Shown here: in pieces, positions 54,930 to 63,459 of the stretch
How positions within the stretch are numbered: the first letter of the stretch is position 1
Layout: the number at the start of each line of letters is the position of its first letter
From: Gemmobacter aquarius
Lineage (GTDB): Bacteria; Pseudomonadota; Alphaproteobacteria; Rhodobacterales; Rhodobacteraceae
DNA length: 64,000 nt
Direction: 5' to 3'
Assembly (NCBI RefSeq): GCF_003060865.1
Contig: NZ_CP028918.1
Coordinates: 2,406,001-2,470,000 of the forward strand
The notes under the pieces: model-generated
Databases searched by the model: none
What the model saw: the letters and a program-made list of their open reading frames with translations, nothing else
Told to the model about the DNA's origin: nothing
Position numbers and translations under genes: made by a program

Positions 54930-56042
54930 TTACACCGCCCGCGACAAAAGACCGCCCGCCTGCCGCGTGATCGCGCCTTCCAGTTCAAGCGCCACCAGTT
55001 CCGGCGCGACCTTTGCCGCAGGAAGCGCCAGATCGCGGATCAGCTGGTCCTCGGCCACCGGGCTTGGTCCCAGCCGCTGCAAGATCCGGCTATGCAGGTC
55101 CGCCACCTGCGCCAGGGACCGCGCTGCGGGCATAGGCCCGGGCAAGGCTGGCCGCTCTTCGATTTCATCGTCTCCGACCGGTACCTGCACAACGCCAAGC
55201 GCCGCCAGCACATCGGCAGCCCCCCGCACCAGCACCGCGCCATCCCGGATCAGCATGTTGCAACCGCTCGCGCGGGCGTCGAACGGATGGCCCGGCACCG
55301 CCATCACCTCGCGCCCCATGTCCAAGGCGTCTTTCGCCGTGATCAAAGACCCCGACCGCGCCGCCGCCTCGACCACCACCACCGCCCGCGCCAACCCAGC
55401 CACGATGCGGTTGCGCTGTGGAAAATGCCGTGCCTGCGGTTGCAAGCCCATCGGCTGTTCCGACACAAGACAACCGCGTTCTGCGATCGCTGCAGCGAGC
55501 TTCGTGTTCTCTTCGGGGTAGACCACATCGACCCCGCCCGCCATCACAGCCACGGTCCCGCCTTCAAGCGCCGCCAGATGCGCCTCGGCGTCTATGCCAC
55601 GCGCCAGACCCGACACCACGACCTGACCGCCCTCGCCCAAAGTCAGCGCCAGACGTTTGGCCATCCGCATTCCCAGTGACGACGCGTTGCGCGCGCCCAC
55701 CATCGCCACCATCGGCCGCGACAAAAGGCCGACATCGCCGCGTGCCCACAGCACCGGCGGCGCATCAGCGAGTTCCTTGAGCAACGGCGGATAACCTGCC
55801 CCGCCATGCACCAGCATCACCGCACCGAATACCCGCGCCTGCGCCATCTCGTGCTCGGCCACCTCGGCGGGGCAAACAGAATACCCCTCGACCCCGGCAG
55901 ACCGCGCCACGTCGGGCAATGCCGCCAACGCCGCGGCCGCCGACCCGTGTTCTTCGAGCAGCCGGTGATAGGTCACCGCCCCGACCCTGCGCGACCGGAT
56001 CAGTCGCAGCCTGTCCAACGCCTCTCGCCGATCCAGCATCAT
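54930..56042 (-). CDS. dprA: DNA-processing protein DprA (Smf)
   Basis: 370-aa protein that loads RecA on incoming single-stranded DNA during transformation. N-terminal SAM-like helices (DRLRLIRSRRVGAVTYHRLLEEHGSAAAAL), the Rossmann-like core with MVGARNASSLGMRMAKRLALTLGEGGQVVVSGLARGIDAEAHLAALEGGTVAVMAGG, HFPQRNRIVAGLARAVVVVEAAARSGSLITAKDALDMGREVMAVPG, and a C-terminal winged-helix (DLALPAAKVAPELVALELEGAI). Start at ATG 56040-56042 (MMLDRREAL); an earlier in-frame start is unlikely. Confidence 0.92.
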   Translation of the reverse strand: MMLDRREALDRLRLIRSRRVGAVTYHRLLEEHGSAAAALAALPDVARSAGVEGYSVCPAEVAEHEMAQARVFGAVMLVHGGAGYPPLLKELADAPPVLWARGDVGLLSRPMVAMVGARNASSLGMRMAKRLALTLGEGGQVVVSGLARGIDAEAHLAALEGGTVAVMAGGVDVVYPEENTKLAAAIAERGCLVSEQPMGLQPQARHFPQRNRIVAGLARAVVVVEAAARSGSLITAKDALDMGREVMAVPGHPFDARASGCNMLIRDGAVLVRGAADVLAALGVVQVPVGDDEIEERPALPGPMPAARSLAQVADLHSRILQRLGPSPVAEDQLIRDLALPAAKVAPELVALELEGAITRQAGGLLSRAV

Positions 56043-56264
56043 CGCGCCCCGCTGCCCCTGCCATGTCCTTGCGACTCGCACTGTGACGGCGCAGGGTTAA
56101 CAATCGGTGAATCGGTTTAACCGCCCCGCCTGTCGCAAATCGCTGCGATCGGTGACAAAATGCACCAGACACCCGCCTGCCTTCATGATTGAAGCCTCTC
56201 GCAAAGTTTGATCAAATACGCACAAGCGACCCGACCCCCGGGTCCGACGATGGAGCCCATGATA

Positions 56265-57542
56265 ATGCTGAACGCAGAAGTTGCCCGCCGCCGCGATGAC
56301 GCCATTTCCCGTGGCGTCGGCATGATGACCCAGATCTATGCCGACCGTGCGCTCAATTCGGAAATCTGGGACATCGAAGGGAACCGTTACATCGACTTTG
56401 CAGCAGGCATCGCCGTGGTCAACACCGGCCATTGCCACCCCAAGGTCATGGCCGCCGTCACCGCCCAGATGGCGAAATTCACCCACACCTGCCATCAGGT
56501 CTTGCCCTACGAAAACTACATCCGCCTCGCCGAACGCCTCAACAGCATCGTTCCGGGCAACTTCGCCAAAAAGACCATCTTCGTCACCACCGGCGCCGAG
56601 GCCTGCGAGAACGCCGTCAAGATCGCCCGCATCGCGACGGGCCGCAACGCCGTCATCGCCTTTGGCGGCGGTTTCCACGGCCGGACTTTCATGGGCATGT
56701 CGCTGACCGGCAAGGTCGAGCCCTATAAGAAAGGCTTCGGCGCGATGATGCCCGATGTCTTCCACGTGCCCTTCCCGATGGGTCCGCATGGCATTTCCAC
56801 CGAAGATTCGATGAAGGGCATCGAGAAACTGTTCAAGGCCGACCTCGACCCGAACCGCGTCGCCGCGATCATCTTCGAACCCGTGCAGGGCGAGGGCGGC
56901 TTTTACGAAGCGCCCACCGACCTGATCCGCGCTCTTCGCGCGCTCTGTGACAAGCACGGCATCGTCATGATCGCCGACGAGGTGCAGACCGGCTTTGCCC
57001 GCACCGGCAACCTGTTTGCCATGGAAATGCACGGCGTCGCCGCCGACCTGACAACCATGGCCAAGGGCCTCGCAGGGGGTCTGCCGCTCGCCGCGGTCAC
57101 CGGCAAGGCCGAACTGATGGATGCCGCCAACCCCGGCGGTCTGGGCGGCACCTATGCCGGCAACCCCTTGGGCATCGCGGCCAGCCACGCCGTCCTCGAC
57201 GTGATCGAAGAGGAGCAGCTCTGCGCCCGCGCCAACGAACTCGGGTCGCGCCTGAAACAGCGGCTCGAACAGATCCGCTCGACCTCGCCCGAAATCATCG
57301 ACATCCGCGGCCCGGGCTTCATGGTCGCCGTCGAATTCGCCAACCCCGCGAATCACGAACCCGACGCAGGCTTCACCGGCCGCGTCCGGATGGAGGCGCT
57401 CAAGCGCGGCCTGATCCTGCTGACCTGCGGCGTCTATGGCAACGTGATCCGCTTCCTCGCGCCCATCACAATCCCCGACGCGCATTTCGCCGAGGCGATG
57501 GACATCCTCGAGGAATCGGTCGCCGCCGCACGCGCCGCTTAA
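56265..57542 (+). CDS. gabT: 4-aminobutyrate aminotransferase
   Basis: 425-aa class III PLP aminotransferase converting GABA and 2-oxoglutarate to succinate semialdehyde and glutamate. MLNAEVARRRDDAISRGVGMMTQIYADRALNSEIWD and FAAGIAVVNTGHCHP match GabT closely. FVTTGAEACENAVKIAR (phosphate binding), GGFHGRTFMGMSLTG, MIADEVQTGFARTG and the PLP-Lys in TMAKGLAGGLPLAAV follow. I chose ATG 56265, 9 bp after GGAG, from several in-frame Mets. No gabD is adjacent. A related acylornithine transaminase is less likely. Confidence 0.9.
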   Translation: MLNAEVARRRDDAISRGVGMMTQIYADRALNSEIWDIEGNRYIDFAAGIAVVNTGHCHPKVMAAVTAQMAKFTHTCHQVLPYENYIRLAERLNSIVPGNFAKKTIFVTTGAEACENAVKIARIATGRNAVIAFGGGFHGRTFMGMSLTGKVEPYKKGFGAMMPDVFHVPFPMGPHGISTEDSMKGIEKLFKADLDPNRVAAIIFEPVQGEGGFYEAPTDLIRALRALCDKHGIVMIADEVQTGFARTGNLFAMEMHGVAADLTTMAKGLAGGLPLAAVTGKAELMDAANPGGLGGTYAGNPLGIAASHAVLDVIEEEQLCARANELGSRLKQRLEQIRSTSPEIIDIRGPGFMVAVEFANPANHEPDAGFTGRVRMEALKRGLILLTCGVYGNVIRFLAPITIPDAHFAEAMDILEESVAAARAA

Positions 57543-57564
57543 GGTAGGCACCCTTGGCCACCCG

Positions 57565-57611
57565 CCGGGGTTTCACCCCGGACCCCAGAGTATTTCAGCA
57601 AGGATGAACGA
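57565..57611. repeat. GGGG hairpin repeat, copy downstream of gabT
   Basis: CCGGGG/CCCCGG stem (57565-57581, loop TTTCA) followed by ACCCCAGAGTATTTCAGCAAGGATGAA, the same block order as the copies at 32.3 and 54.8 kb read on the minus strand. Part of the dispersed family. Confidence 0.6.
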
Positions 57612-57612
57612 G

Positions 57613-57639
57613 GGGCCGTTTCTTCTGGAACGGCCCTTT
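57613..57639 (+). terminator. Rho-independent-like terminator of gabT
   Basis: GGGCCGTT/AACGGCCC stem (57613-57636, loop TCTTCTGG) followed by TTTC, about 70 bp past the gabT stop and 22 bp before bioM. Confidence 0.65.
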
Positions 57640-57660
57640 CGCTTGCGGTAATCGCGCAGC

Positions 57661-58401
57661 ATGGCAGGGACAGCAACCACAGCGTCAGGCGGCATCACCC
57701 TTTCCGGCGTCTCTTACGCCGTGACGGGGCGTGAAATCCTGTCAAACCTCAGCCTGTCGCTGACCGAAAGGCGCATCGGCATCATCGGGCGCAACGGATC
57801 GGGCAAGACCACGCTCCTGCGCCTGATGGCGGGCCTGATCGGCCCGACCAAGGGCCGCGTGTCGGTCGACGGCATCGATCCGGCGGACCGCAAGGCCATG
57901 CTGCCGCGTCTGGGTATCCTGTTCCAGAACCCCGACCACATGATCCTTTTTCCCACTGTGGCCGAAGAACTCGCCTTCGGGCTGCGCCAGATGGGCCTGC
58001 CCGAGGCGCAAGCCCGAAGCCGCGCCCTTGCATGCCTGCTGTCCGAAGGCCGCGCGCATTGGGCCGATGCGCCCACCGCATCGCTCAGCCAAGGGCAAAA
58101 GCACTATCTCTGCCTGCTCTCTGTCCTGCTGATGCAGCCCGACACAATCTTGCTCGACGAACCCTTCGCCGGTCTCGACCTGCCGACCCAGTCGCGCCTG
58201 TCGCGCCGCCTGAATGGGCTGCCGCAGCGCCTTGTCACCATCAGCCACGATCCCGCCGCCGTCGCCACCGCAGACCGCGTGCTCTGGCTTGACGCAGGCC
58301 GCATCCACGCCGATGGTCCGCCCGCCACCGTGCTGCCCGCCTTCACCGCCGAAATGGCCCGTGTCGGAGAGGCCGATGCTGACACTGACCTCGCCGGTTG
58401 A
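57661..58401 (+). CDS. bioM: Biotin ECF transporter ATPase BioM
   Basis: 246-aa ABC ATPase of the energy-coupling-factor type. Walker A IIGRNGSGKTTLL, Q-loop FQNPDHMILFPTVAEELAFG (the QNPD...FPTV region is typical of ECF ATPases), signature SLSQGQKHYLCLLSVLL, Walker B TILLDEPFAGLD, and switch His in VTISHD. First gene of bioM-bioN-bioY, as in Rhodobacter capsulatus. Overlaps bioN by 26 bp. Confidence 0.92.
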   Translation: MAGTATTASGGITLSGVSYAVTGREILSNLSLSLTERRIGIIGRNGSGKTTLLRLMAGLIGPTKGRVSVDGIDPADRKAMLPRLGILFQNPDHMILFPTVAEELAFGLRQMGLPEAQARSRALACLLSEGRAHWADAPTASLSQGQKHYLCLLSVLLMQPDTILLDEPFAGLDLPTQSRLSRRLNGLPQRLVTISHDPAAVATADRVLWLDAGRIHADGPPATVLPAFTAEMARVGEADADTDLAG

Positions 58402-58975
58402 AACCGCGCTGCACCGCCTGCCTGCCGGGCCGAAACTGCTGGCGCTTTGCGCCGTCACCGTCCTTTTGTTCCGTCTCGACCACCCGCTGCCGCTTGCTGC
58501 AAGCCTTGCCGCACTCGCCGCATTCCACCTGACCCAGGGCCGCGCCTTCGCGGCCCATGCGCTGCGTCTCATCGGCCCGCTCTGGCCCTTCGTGCTTGTC
58601 GTCGGCCTCTGGCATCTCTGGCTGCAAGACATGGCGGCAGGCACCACCATCCTGTTGCGCCTGATCACCGCCGTTGCCGCAGCAAACCTCGTCACCATGA
58701 CGACCCGCCTGTCGGACATGATCGCGGCACTGGAAACCCTCGCTTCCCCCCTCGGCCGCCTCGGCCTGAACCCGCGCACCCTCTCGCTCGCCGTAGCCCT
58801 CGTGATCCGCTTCTTTCCCGTGCTGACGGACCGGACCTCCCAACTGGCCGAGGCGTTCCGCGCCCGCTCGCCCCGCCGTCCGGGCCACCGCATCCTTGTG
58901 CCCGCCGCCCTTGCCGCCCTCGACGATGCCGACCACGTGGCCGAAGCCTTGCGCGCCCGTGGCGGCACAGGCTAA
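58376..58975 (+). CDS. bioN: Biotin ECF transporter transmembrane protein BioN
   Basis: 199-aa membrane protein with about five helices (LALCAVTVLLFRLDHPLPLAASLAALAAFHLTQG; LIGPLWPFVLVVGLWHLWLQ). It carries the cytoplasmic Ala-Arg-Gly motifs of T components: AFRARSPRR and ALRARGGTG. Start at ATG 58376 inside the end of bioM; the open frame runs further upstream but only antisense or overlapping bioM. Couples BioM to the binding protein BioY. Confidence 0.9.
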   Translation: MLTLTSPVETALHRLPAGPKLLALCAVTVLLFRLDHPLPLAASLAALAAFHLTQGRAFAAHALRLIGPLWPFVLVVGLWHLWLQDMAAGTTILLRLITAVAAANLVTMTTRLSDMIAALETLASPLGRLGLNPRTLSLAVALVIRFFPVLTDRTSQLAEAFRARSPRRPGHRILVPAALAALDDADHVAEALRARGGTG

Positions 58976-59002
58976 AGCGTCACAACCAGAACCGGAGCCC
59001 CC

Positions 59003-59545
59003 ATGGAACGCAACCTCGCCCATATCGCCCTTTTCGCCGCCCTGATTGCGGTTCTGGGCTTCGTCCCTGCCGTCACCCTGCCCTTCGGCGTTCCGATCTC
59101 GGCGCAAAGCCTCGGGATCATGCTCTGCGGCACGGTCCTCGGCGCAAAACGCGGCGCGCTTGCGGTTCTTCTGTTCCTCGCCCTCGTCGCCATCGGCCTG
59201 CCGCTTCTGTCAGGCGGGCGCGGCGGCCTCGGGGTCTTCGTCGGCCCCTCGGCGGGCTTCCTGATCGGCTTTCCGGTCACCGCCTTCGTCGCCGGGCTGA
59301 TCGTCGAACGCTGGAAAGCACCCCTTGCCATCGCCGCCTTCGCCGGCAGCGTCATCGGCGGCATTCTTGTGCTCTATGCCTTCGGCATTCCCGGCATGGC
59401 GCTGACCTTGGGCAAAACCCTGCCCGAGGCGACCCTCCTCGCCCTGCCCTTCCTGCCCGGCGACCTGATCAAATGCGCGCTGGCAGCACTTGTCACCCGC
59501 AGCATCGCCCAGATGCGCCCCGGTGCCCTGCTGTCGCGCGGCTGA
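59003..59545 (+). CDS. bioY: Biotin-binding S component BioY
   Basis: 180-aa membrane protein with six helices. Signatures are FVPAVTLPFGVPISAQSLGIMLCG and GVFVGPSAGFLIGFPVTAFVAG, and the C-terminal LPFLPGDLIKCALAALV (Asp-Lys pair near the biotin site). Binds biotin and docks with BioMN. ATG 59003 follows GGAGCC. I looked for a BioR-type TTATMKATAA box upstream of bioM and did not see one. Confidence 0.94.
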   Translation: MERNLAHIALFAALIAVLGFVPAVTLPFGVPISAQSLGIMLCGTVLGAKRGALAVLLFLALVAIGLPLLSGGRGGLGVFVGPSAGFLIGFPVTAFVAGLIVERWKAPLAIAAFAGSVIGGILVLYAFGIPGMALTLGKTLPEATLLALPFLPGDLIKCALAALVTRSIAQMRPGALLSRG

Positions 59546-59574
59546 AGGGCCGTCATCCAGCCTGACGCCCCGTT

Positions 59575-59616
59575 CCAAATAGCCTCGGGGGGTTCGGGGG
59601 GCCGATAGCCCCCCGA
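59575..59616. repeat. GGGGGG hairpin repeat between bioY and the thiolase gene
   Basis: CCAAATAGCCTCGGGGGGTTCG followed by a 9-bp stem TCGGGGGGC/GCCCCCCGA (59594-59616, loop CGATA). Same block order as the copy at 32.3 kb. It separates the convergent bioY and thiolase genes and may end both transcripts. Confidence 0.65.
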
Positions 59617-59631
59617 CCATCCCGAGGGCAC

Positions 59632-60714
59632 CTAAGACCGCAACACCAGCGCCGTCCCGATCCCGCCCGCAGCCGCGATGGCCGCAAGCCCGTGCCCGCC
59701 TTGCAGGTCCCAAAACAGCCGCACCGCCAGCACCGCACCCGATGCCCCTATCGGATGGCCCCGCGCCAGCGCCCCGCCCGCCAGATTGACGCGCAACGGA
59801 TCAAGCCCCGCCCCCTCGATGCAGGCAATCGCCTGCGCGGCATAGGCCTCCATCACCTCGCATCGCTCCAGCGACGACAGGGCAAGCCCCGCGCCTGCCA
59901 TCGCCTTGGCGATGGCAGCGACCGGGGCTGTTCCGGGTTCGGCAGGATCGCCCCCCAGCGTGGCCCCCGCCACGATCTCGACCGCCCGTGCCGCACGCCC
60001 TGCCACCCGCTCCGACACCACCACACACAGCGCAGCCCCGTCCGCAGCCACCGCCGCATTGGCCGCCGTTATCTCGCCCGCGATCCCCGTCGCCCGCGCC
60101 GCAAGCGCCGGTGTCAGCACCCGCGCAAAGGCGTCATCGCGCACCCCCGCAACCGGCACGATCTCGGCCCGCAACCGCCCGCGCGCGGCAATCGCCCGGG
60201 CATGGCTTGCCACCGCAAACGCATCCATCCGCCCGCGCGAAATCCCCAATCGCCGCGCCAGTGCATCCGCCGCCTCCGCCATATCCGGATCGCGGTCGGG
60301 CCAAGGCGTGAACGGAGCCTGCTCGTAGGGCGCGTCAGCCCAAGGCATCCGCCGCTCGGGACGGCGCGAGTAGCTCTCGGCCCCGCCCGCCACCACGACA
60401 TCGGCGCCCGCAGCCACCAAGGCGCGCGCCAGCAAAAGCGCATCCAGCCCGCCCGCGCATTGCCGGTCGATCGTCAGCCCCGCCACCCGCTCTGGCAAGC
60501 CCGCCAGCAAGGCGATCCGCCGCGCCGGATTTCCGCCCTCGCCGATGGCATTGGCGACGACCACCTCGTCGACCGCATCGCCTGCAAGACCTGCATCCAC
60601 AAGCACCGCGCGCAGCACAGCAGCCCCCAGCACATCGACCGGAACGTCACGGAACGCGCCACCCCTCGGCACGACCGCCGTGCGCCGTGCGGCGATGACA
60701 AAGGCCCGCGTCAC
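59632..60714 (-). CDS. Thiolase-family protein with altered active site
   Basis: 360-aa thiolase superfamily protein. The acylation Cys is present (Cys86 in TIDRQCAGGLDALLL), as are NLAGGALARGHPIGASGA with the catalytic His and Asn-type positions. The C-terminal motif that normally reads C-x-GGG reads AAAGGIGTAL, so the second catalytic Cys is replaced by Ala. It starts at GTG 60712-60714, overlapping the stop of the acyl-adenylating gene by 4 bp (GTGA). The two are co-expressed and face bioMNY. It could be an acyltransferase or condensing variant, perhaps for a biotin precursor; that is inference. Confidence 0.8.
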   Translation of the reverse strand: MTRAFVIAARRTAVVPRGGAFRDVPVDVLGAAVLRAVLVDAGLAGDAVDEVVVANAIGEGGNPARRIALLAGLPERVAGLTIDRQCAGGLDALLLARALVAAGADVVVAGGAESYSRRPERRMPWADAPYEQAPFTPWPDRDPDMAEAADALARRLGISRGRMDAFAVASHARAIAARGRLRAEIVPVAGVRDDAFARVLTPALAARATGIAGEITAANAAVAADGAALCVVVSERVAGRAARAVEIVAGATLGGDPAEPGTAPVAAIAKAMAGAGLALSSLERCEVMEAYAAQAIACIEGAGLDPLRVNLAGGALARGHPIGASGAVLAVRLFWDLQGGHGLAAIAAAGGIGTALVLRS

Positions 60715-61931
60715 AGCCCCGCCTCGGCAGCAAGCCGCACAAGGTCGGTCTTGCCTGACGGAAGCACCGGCCAATCCTCGCGCCAGATCACCGCCCGCGG
60801 GGACTTGAGCGACCCGAAGCGCTCGCGCCCGGCCTGCAAGATTGCCGCCTCGCACCTGCGGTCGCCCTGCACCACGGCAACCATGACGACCCCGCGCAGC
60901 GCATCGCGACGCGGCAGCACGGCCACACGCCCTACCCCGCCCAGCGTGGCAAGGCAGGTCTCGATCTCTTCGGGAAAGACGTTTTCATCGGCCACCGTGA
61001 CCATGCGACCCGCCCGCCCCGCCAGATGCAATTCGCCCTTCTGCAACCAGCCCATCTCGCCCACCGAAAGCCAGCGGCCCGACCGCTTTGCCCCGCCCGC
61101 ATCCTCTCCGGCATAGCCAAGGAACAGATAGGGCGACTGCACCCAGACCTCGCCCACCGCGCCATCCTTCAGCGGCGCGCCCTCGCGGTTGCGGATCGCA
61201 ACCCTGACGCCCGGATAGACCGTCCCGACCGAATCGACCGAAGCGGAAGCATCGGCCAGCGTGATGAAACTCGCCTCGGCCGCCCCGTAGAACTCGCGCA
61301 CCTCGCCATGCGGGGCCAGCCGCGCCAGACCCGCCCGCAACACCGGATCAAGCTTCGAGCCGCCCACCAGCACGACCCGCAGCGCCGCCAGCACCGGCCC
61401 GCCCGCATCGACCAGCATCCGCAGTTGCGACGGCGTGGCATAGACCACCTCGACAGCCTCGACCGCCAAAGCCGCCCGCTGCCGGTCAGGCCGCATGCCG
61501 CCAAGCAGATGCACCGCGCAGCCCAGACAAGCCCCCTCGAGCGCACCGTAAAGCGATAGCGAATGCACCAGCCGCCCCAGCACCGCGACCCGCACCCCGG
61601 GCCCCAGTGCAAACAATTCCGCATTGACCGCAAAACCCAGCGCCCATGACCGCTGCGTCCGCCTGATACGGCGTGGCCGACCCGACGACCCCGAGGTCAG
61701 CGTCTCGAACACCGGCAGCTTGGCATCTTCCGGCGCAGGCCCATCCTCTAGCCCGATGCGAAAGGCACGTCCCGCCTCGGCCAAGGCCAGCGCCGCCCGC
61801 AAGGCCGCCGCCGCAGGCTGGTCGGCCAGAACGGAACCCGCAAAAGCCATCTCCCCGTCCGCCGCGTCATGCAGACTTGCCGACCGATGCAGCCGGAAGC
61901 GATTCTCGACAGCCAAACGCGTGCCCCCCAA
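60711..61931 (-). CDS. Short acyl-adenylating (ANL) enzyme
   Basis: 406-aa member of the acyl-CoA synthetase/adenylation superfamily. Motifs: TSGSSGRPRRI (P-loop), FYGAAEASFIT (A5), GWLQKGELHLAGRAGRMV (A7/A8 with the hinge) and the terminal LPSGKTDLV with the catalytic Lys. It is about 100 residues shorter than typical ligases at the N-terminus, which begins close to the P-loop. It starts at TTG 61929-61931. Co-transcribed with the thiolase. Next to bioMNY it may activate a pimelate-like acid, but substrate is unproven. Confidence 0.75.
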   Translation of the reverse strand: MGGTRLAVENRFRLHRSASLHDAADGEMAFAGSVLADQPAAAALRAALALAEAGRAFRIGLEDGPAPEDAKLPVFETLTSGSSGRPRRIRRTQRSWALGFAVNAELFALGPGVRVAVLGRLVHSLSLYGALEGACLGCAVHLLGGMRPDRQRAALAVEAVEVVYATPSQLRMLVDAGGPVLAALRVVLVGGSKLDPVLRAGLARLAPHGEVREFYGAAEASFITLADASASVDSVGTVYPGVRVAIRNREGAPLKDGAVGEVWVQSPYLFLGYAGEDAGGAKRSGRWLSVGEMGWLQKGELHLAGRAGRMVTVADENVFPEEIETCLATLGGVGRVAVLPRRDALRGVVMVAVVQGDRRCEAAILQAGRERFGSLKSPRAVIWREDWPVLPSGKTDLVRLAAEAGL

Positions 61932-61996
61932 CCCTGATTTGCAGACCTAATTTGTGGGCTCTGCCTGCCGACGGTTCCGCCAACCGCAGGCCGCGC

Positions 61997-62764
61997 CTAG
62001 TCCTCGCGAAACCGCGACGAAAGCGCCCGCGCCGCCTGCGCCAGCAATACCATGTCGATGCCCACCGCCGTAAAGGTCGTGCCCCACTCCATGCAGCGCC
62101 GCGCGAAATCGAGGTCGGTCGTCAAAATGCCCGCCGGAAGCCCCGCATCGCGGATCGCATGGATCGCCCGCTCGACCATCGCCACCACGTCAGGATGGCC
62201 CATATTTCCGACATGCCCCATCGAGGCCGCCAGATCGGCAGGCCCGATGAACAGCGCGTCAACCCCGTCAACCCGCGCGATCTCGGCGATACGGTCTACC
62301 GCCTCGGCCGTTTCGATCTGCAGGATCAGGCACAGTTCCTCTTCCGCCTTGCGGTGGTAATCCGGCACCGTCTGGAACACCGAAGCCCGCATCATCCCCG
62401 CCACGCCCCGCACCCCGCGTGGCGCATAGCGGATTGCATCGACAGCCGCCTTTGCCTCGAAAGCGTTCTGCACATAGGGAATAAGCAAGGTCTGCGCGCC
62501 GAAATCCAGAAGCCGCTTGATCAGCACCTTGTCGTTGTTCGCAGGCCGCACCACCGCATGTGTGCGATAGGGCGCCATCGCCTGCAACATGGGCAGCGTG
62601 TCGGGAATGTCGGTCAGCGCGTGTTCGGTGTCGATCACAACCCAATCATAACCACAGGTCGCAAGCATCTCGGCCGTAAGCGAGCCGGGAATGGAATTCC
62701 ACAGGCCGATCTGCTGGCGTCCGGCCTTCAGCGCCTGTTTGAAACGGTTCTTGGGCAACATCAT
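61997..62764 (-). CDS. HpcH/HpaI-family aldolase
   Basis: 255-aa class II pyruvate aldolase. [43 protein letters not shown] contains the first metal-site residues. [37 protein letters not shown] carries the metal Glu and Asp. GVRGV and VRPA stretches are also typical. Cleaves 4-hydroxy-2-oxo acids to pyruvate and an aldehyde; the natural substrate is unknown. It overlaps aroQ by 4 bp downstream in the same transcript. Confidence 0.9.
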   Translation of the reverse strand: MMLPKNRFKQALKAGRQQIGLWNSIPGSLTAEMLATCGYDWVVIDTEHALTDIPDTLPMLQAMAPYRTHAVVRPANNDKVLIKRLLDFGAQTLLIPYVQNAFEAKAAVDAIRYAPRGVRGVAGMMRASVFQTVPDYHRKAEEELCLILQIETAEAVDRIAEIARVDGVDALFIGPADLAASMGHVGNMGHPDVVAMVERAIHAIRDAGLPAGILTTDLDFARRCMEWGTTFTAVGIDMVLLAQAARALSSRFRED

Positions 62765-63201
62765 TTGGAAACCAGCGTTTTCATCCGGCGCAGCGCGAGC
62801 GCGTAGCCCTCGGTCCCGAAGCCCGCGATCACGCCCTCGGCCCGCAGCGACACATAGGAATGATGCCGGAACGCCTCGCGCCGGTGCACGTTCGAGATAT
62901 GCACTTCCAGCACCGGCCCCTCAAAGGCATTGAGCGCATCGAGGATGGCAACCGATGTATGCGTATAGGCGGCCGGATTTATTATGATCCCCGAAGCCTC
63001 GCCGCGCGCCTGATGGATCCAGTCGACAAGCGCGCCCTCGTGGTTCGACTGAAGGAACCGAACCGCAAGACCAAGCTCCTCGGCCAGGGTAGAGCAAGCC
63101 TCGGCAACATCGTCCAGCGTCTCGCGCCCGTAGATTTCGGGCTGGCGCAAGCCAAGCAGGTTCAGGTTGGGTCCATTAAGGACGAAAACGGGTTTCGGCA
63201 C
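62761..63201 (-). CDS. aroQ: Type II 3-dehydroquinate dehydratase
   Basis: 146-aa dodecameric dehydratase of the shikimate pathway. Active-site segments: [20 protein letters not shown] (with Tyr), [52 protein letters not shown] start at GTG 63199-63201, six bases after AGGAAG; an upstream TTG has no ribosome site. Overlaps the HpaI gene as ATGA, so it is first in that pair. Confidence 0.94.
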   Translation of the reverse strand: MPKPVFVLNGPNLNLLGLRQPEIYGRETLDDVAEACSTLAEELGLAVRFLQSNHEGALVDWIHQARGEASGIIINPAAYTHTSVAILDALNAFEGPVLEVHISNVHRREAFRHHSYVSLRAEGVIAGFGTEGYALALRRMKTLVSK

Positions 63202-63354
63202 GAAAAACTTCCTGAATTCGAGCAATGCCAGACGATAGCGCCCAAGCCTGACCAGTCACAAGGGCCGAGGGCGGATTCTTGCCGGAACGCACGGTTCAGC
63301 GCCTCCGATGTTGCCCAAATCCCGCGCCACCCCTGCGCTGGGCGCTCGACCGTC

Positions 63355-63394
63355 GGTGGGTGAACCCGCGCGCTCCCGCGCGGAACCACCCACC
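63355..63394. repeat. REP-like hairpin beside the RAYT gene
   Basis: Outer arms GGTGGGTG/CACCCACC and inner 7-bp stem CCGCGCG/CGCGCGG (loop CTCC) with a small internal bulge. GTGGGTG.../...CACCC(AC)CTAC imperfect palindromes are the classic partners of REP-associated tyrosine transposases. It lies about 55 bp past the stop of the RAYT gene. Confidence 0.8.
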
Positions 63395-63459
63395 CTACTC
63401 ACCCCACTCTACTCACCCAACCCTACTCACCCCACTCTACTCACCCCACTCTACTCACC
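63395..63459. repeat. 14-bp tandem repeats CTACTCACCCCACT
   Basis: Four units (63395-63408, 63409-63422 with CAACC variant, 63423-63436, 63437-63450) and a partial fifth that supplies the last codons and TAG stop of the RAYT gene. The CCCTAC junction with the REP-like hairpin suggests the repeat grew out of the REP flank. Confidence 0.9.

Noticed and set aside
63395..63459. Possible CRISPR array
   Set aside because: Units are 14 bp and contiguous, without spacers. The 18-bp repeats at 13832-13903 are likewise contiguous and coding.
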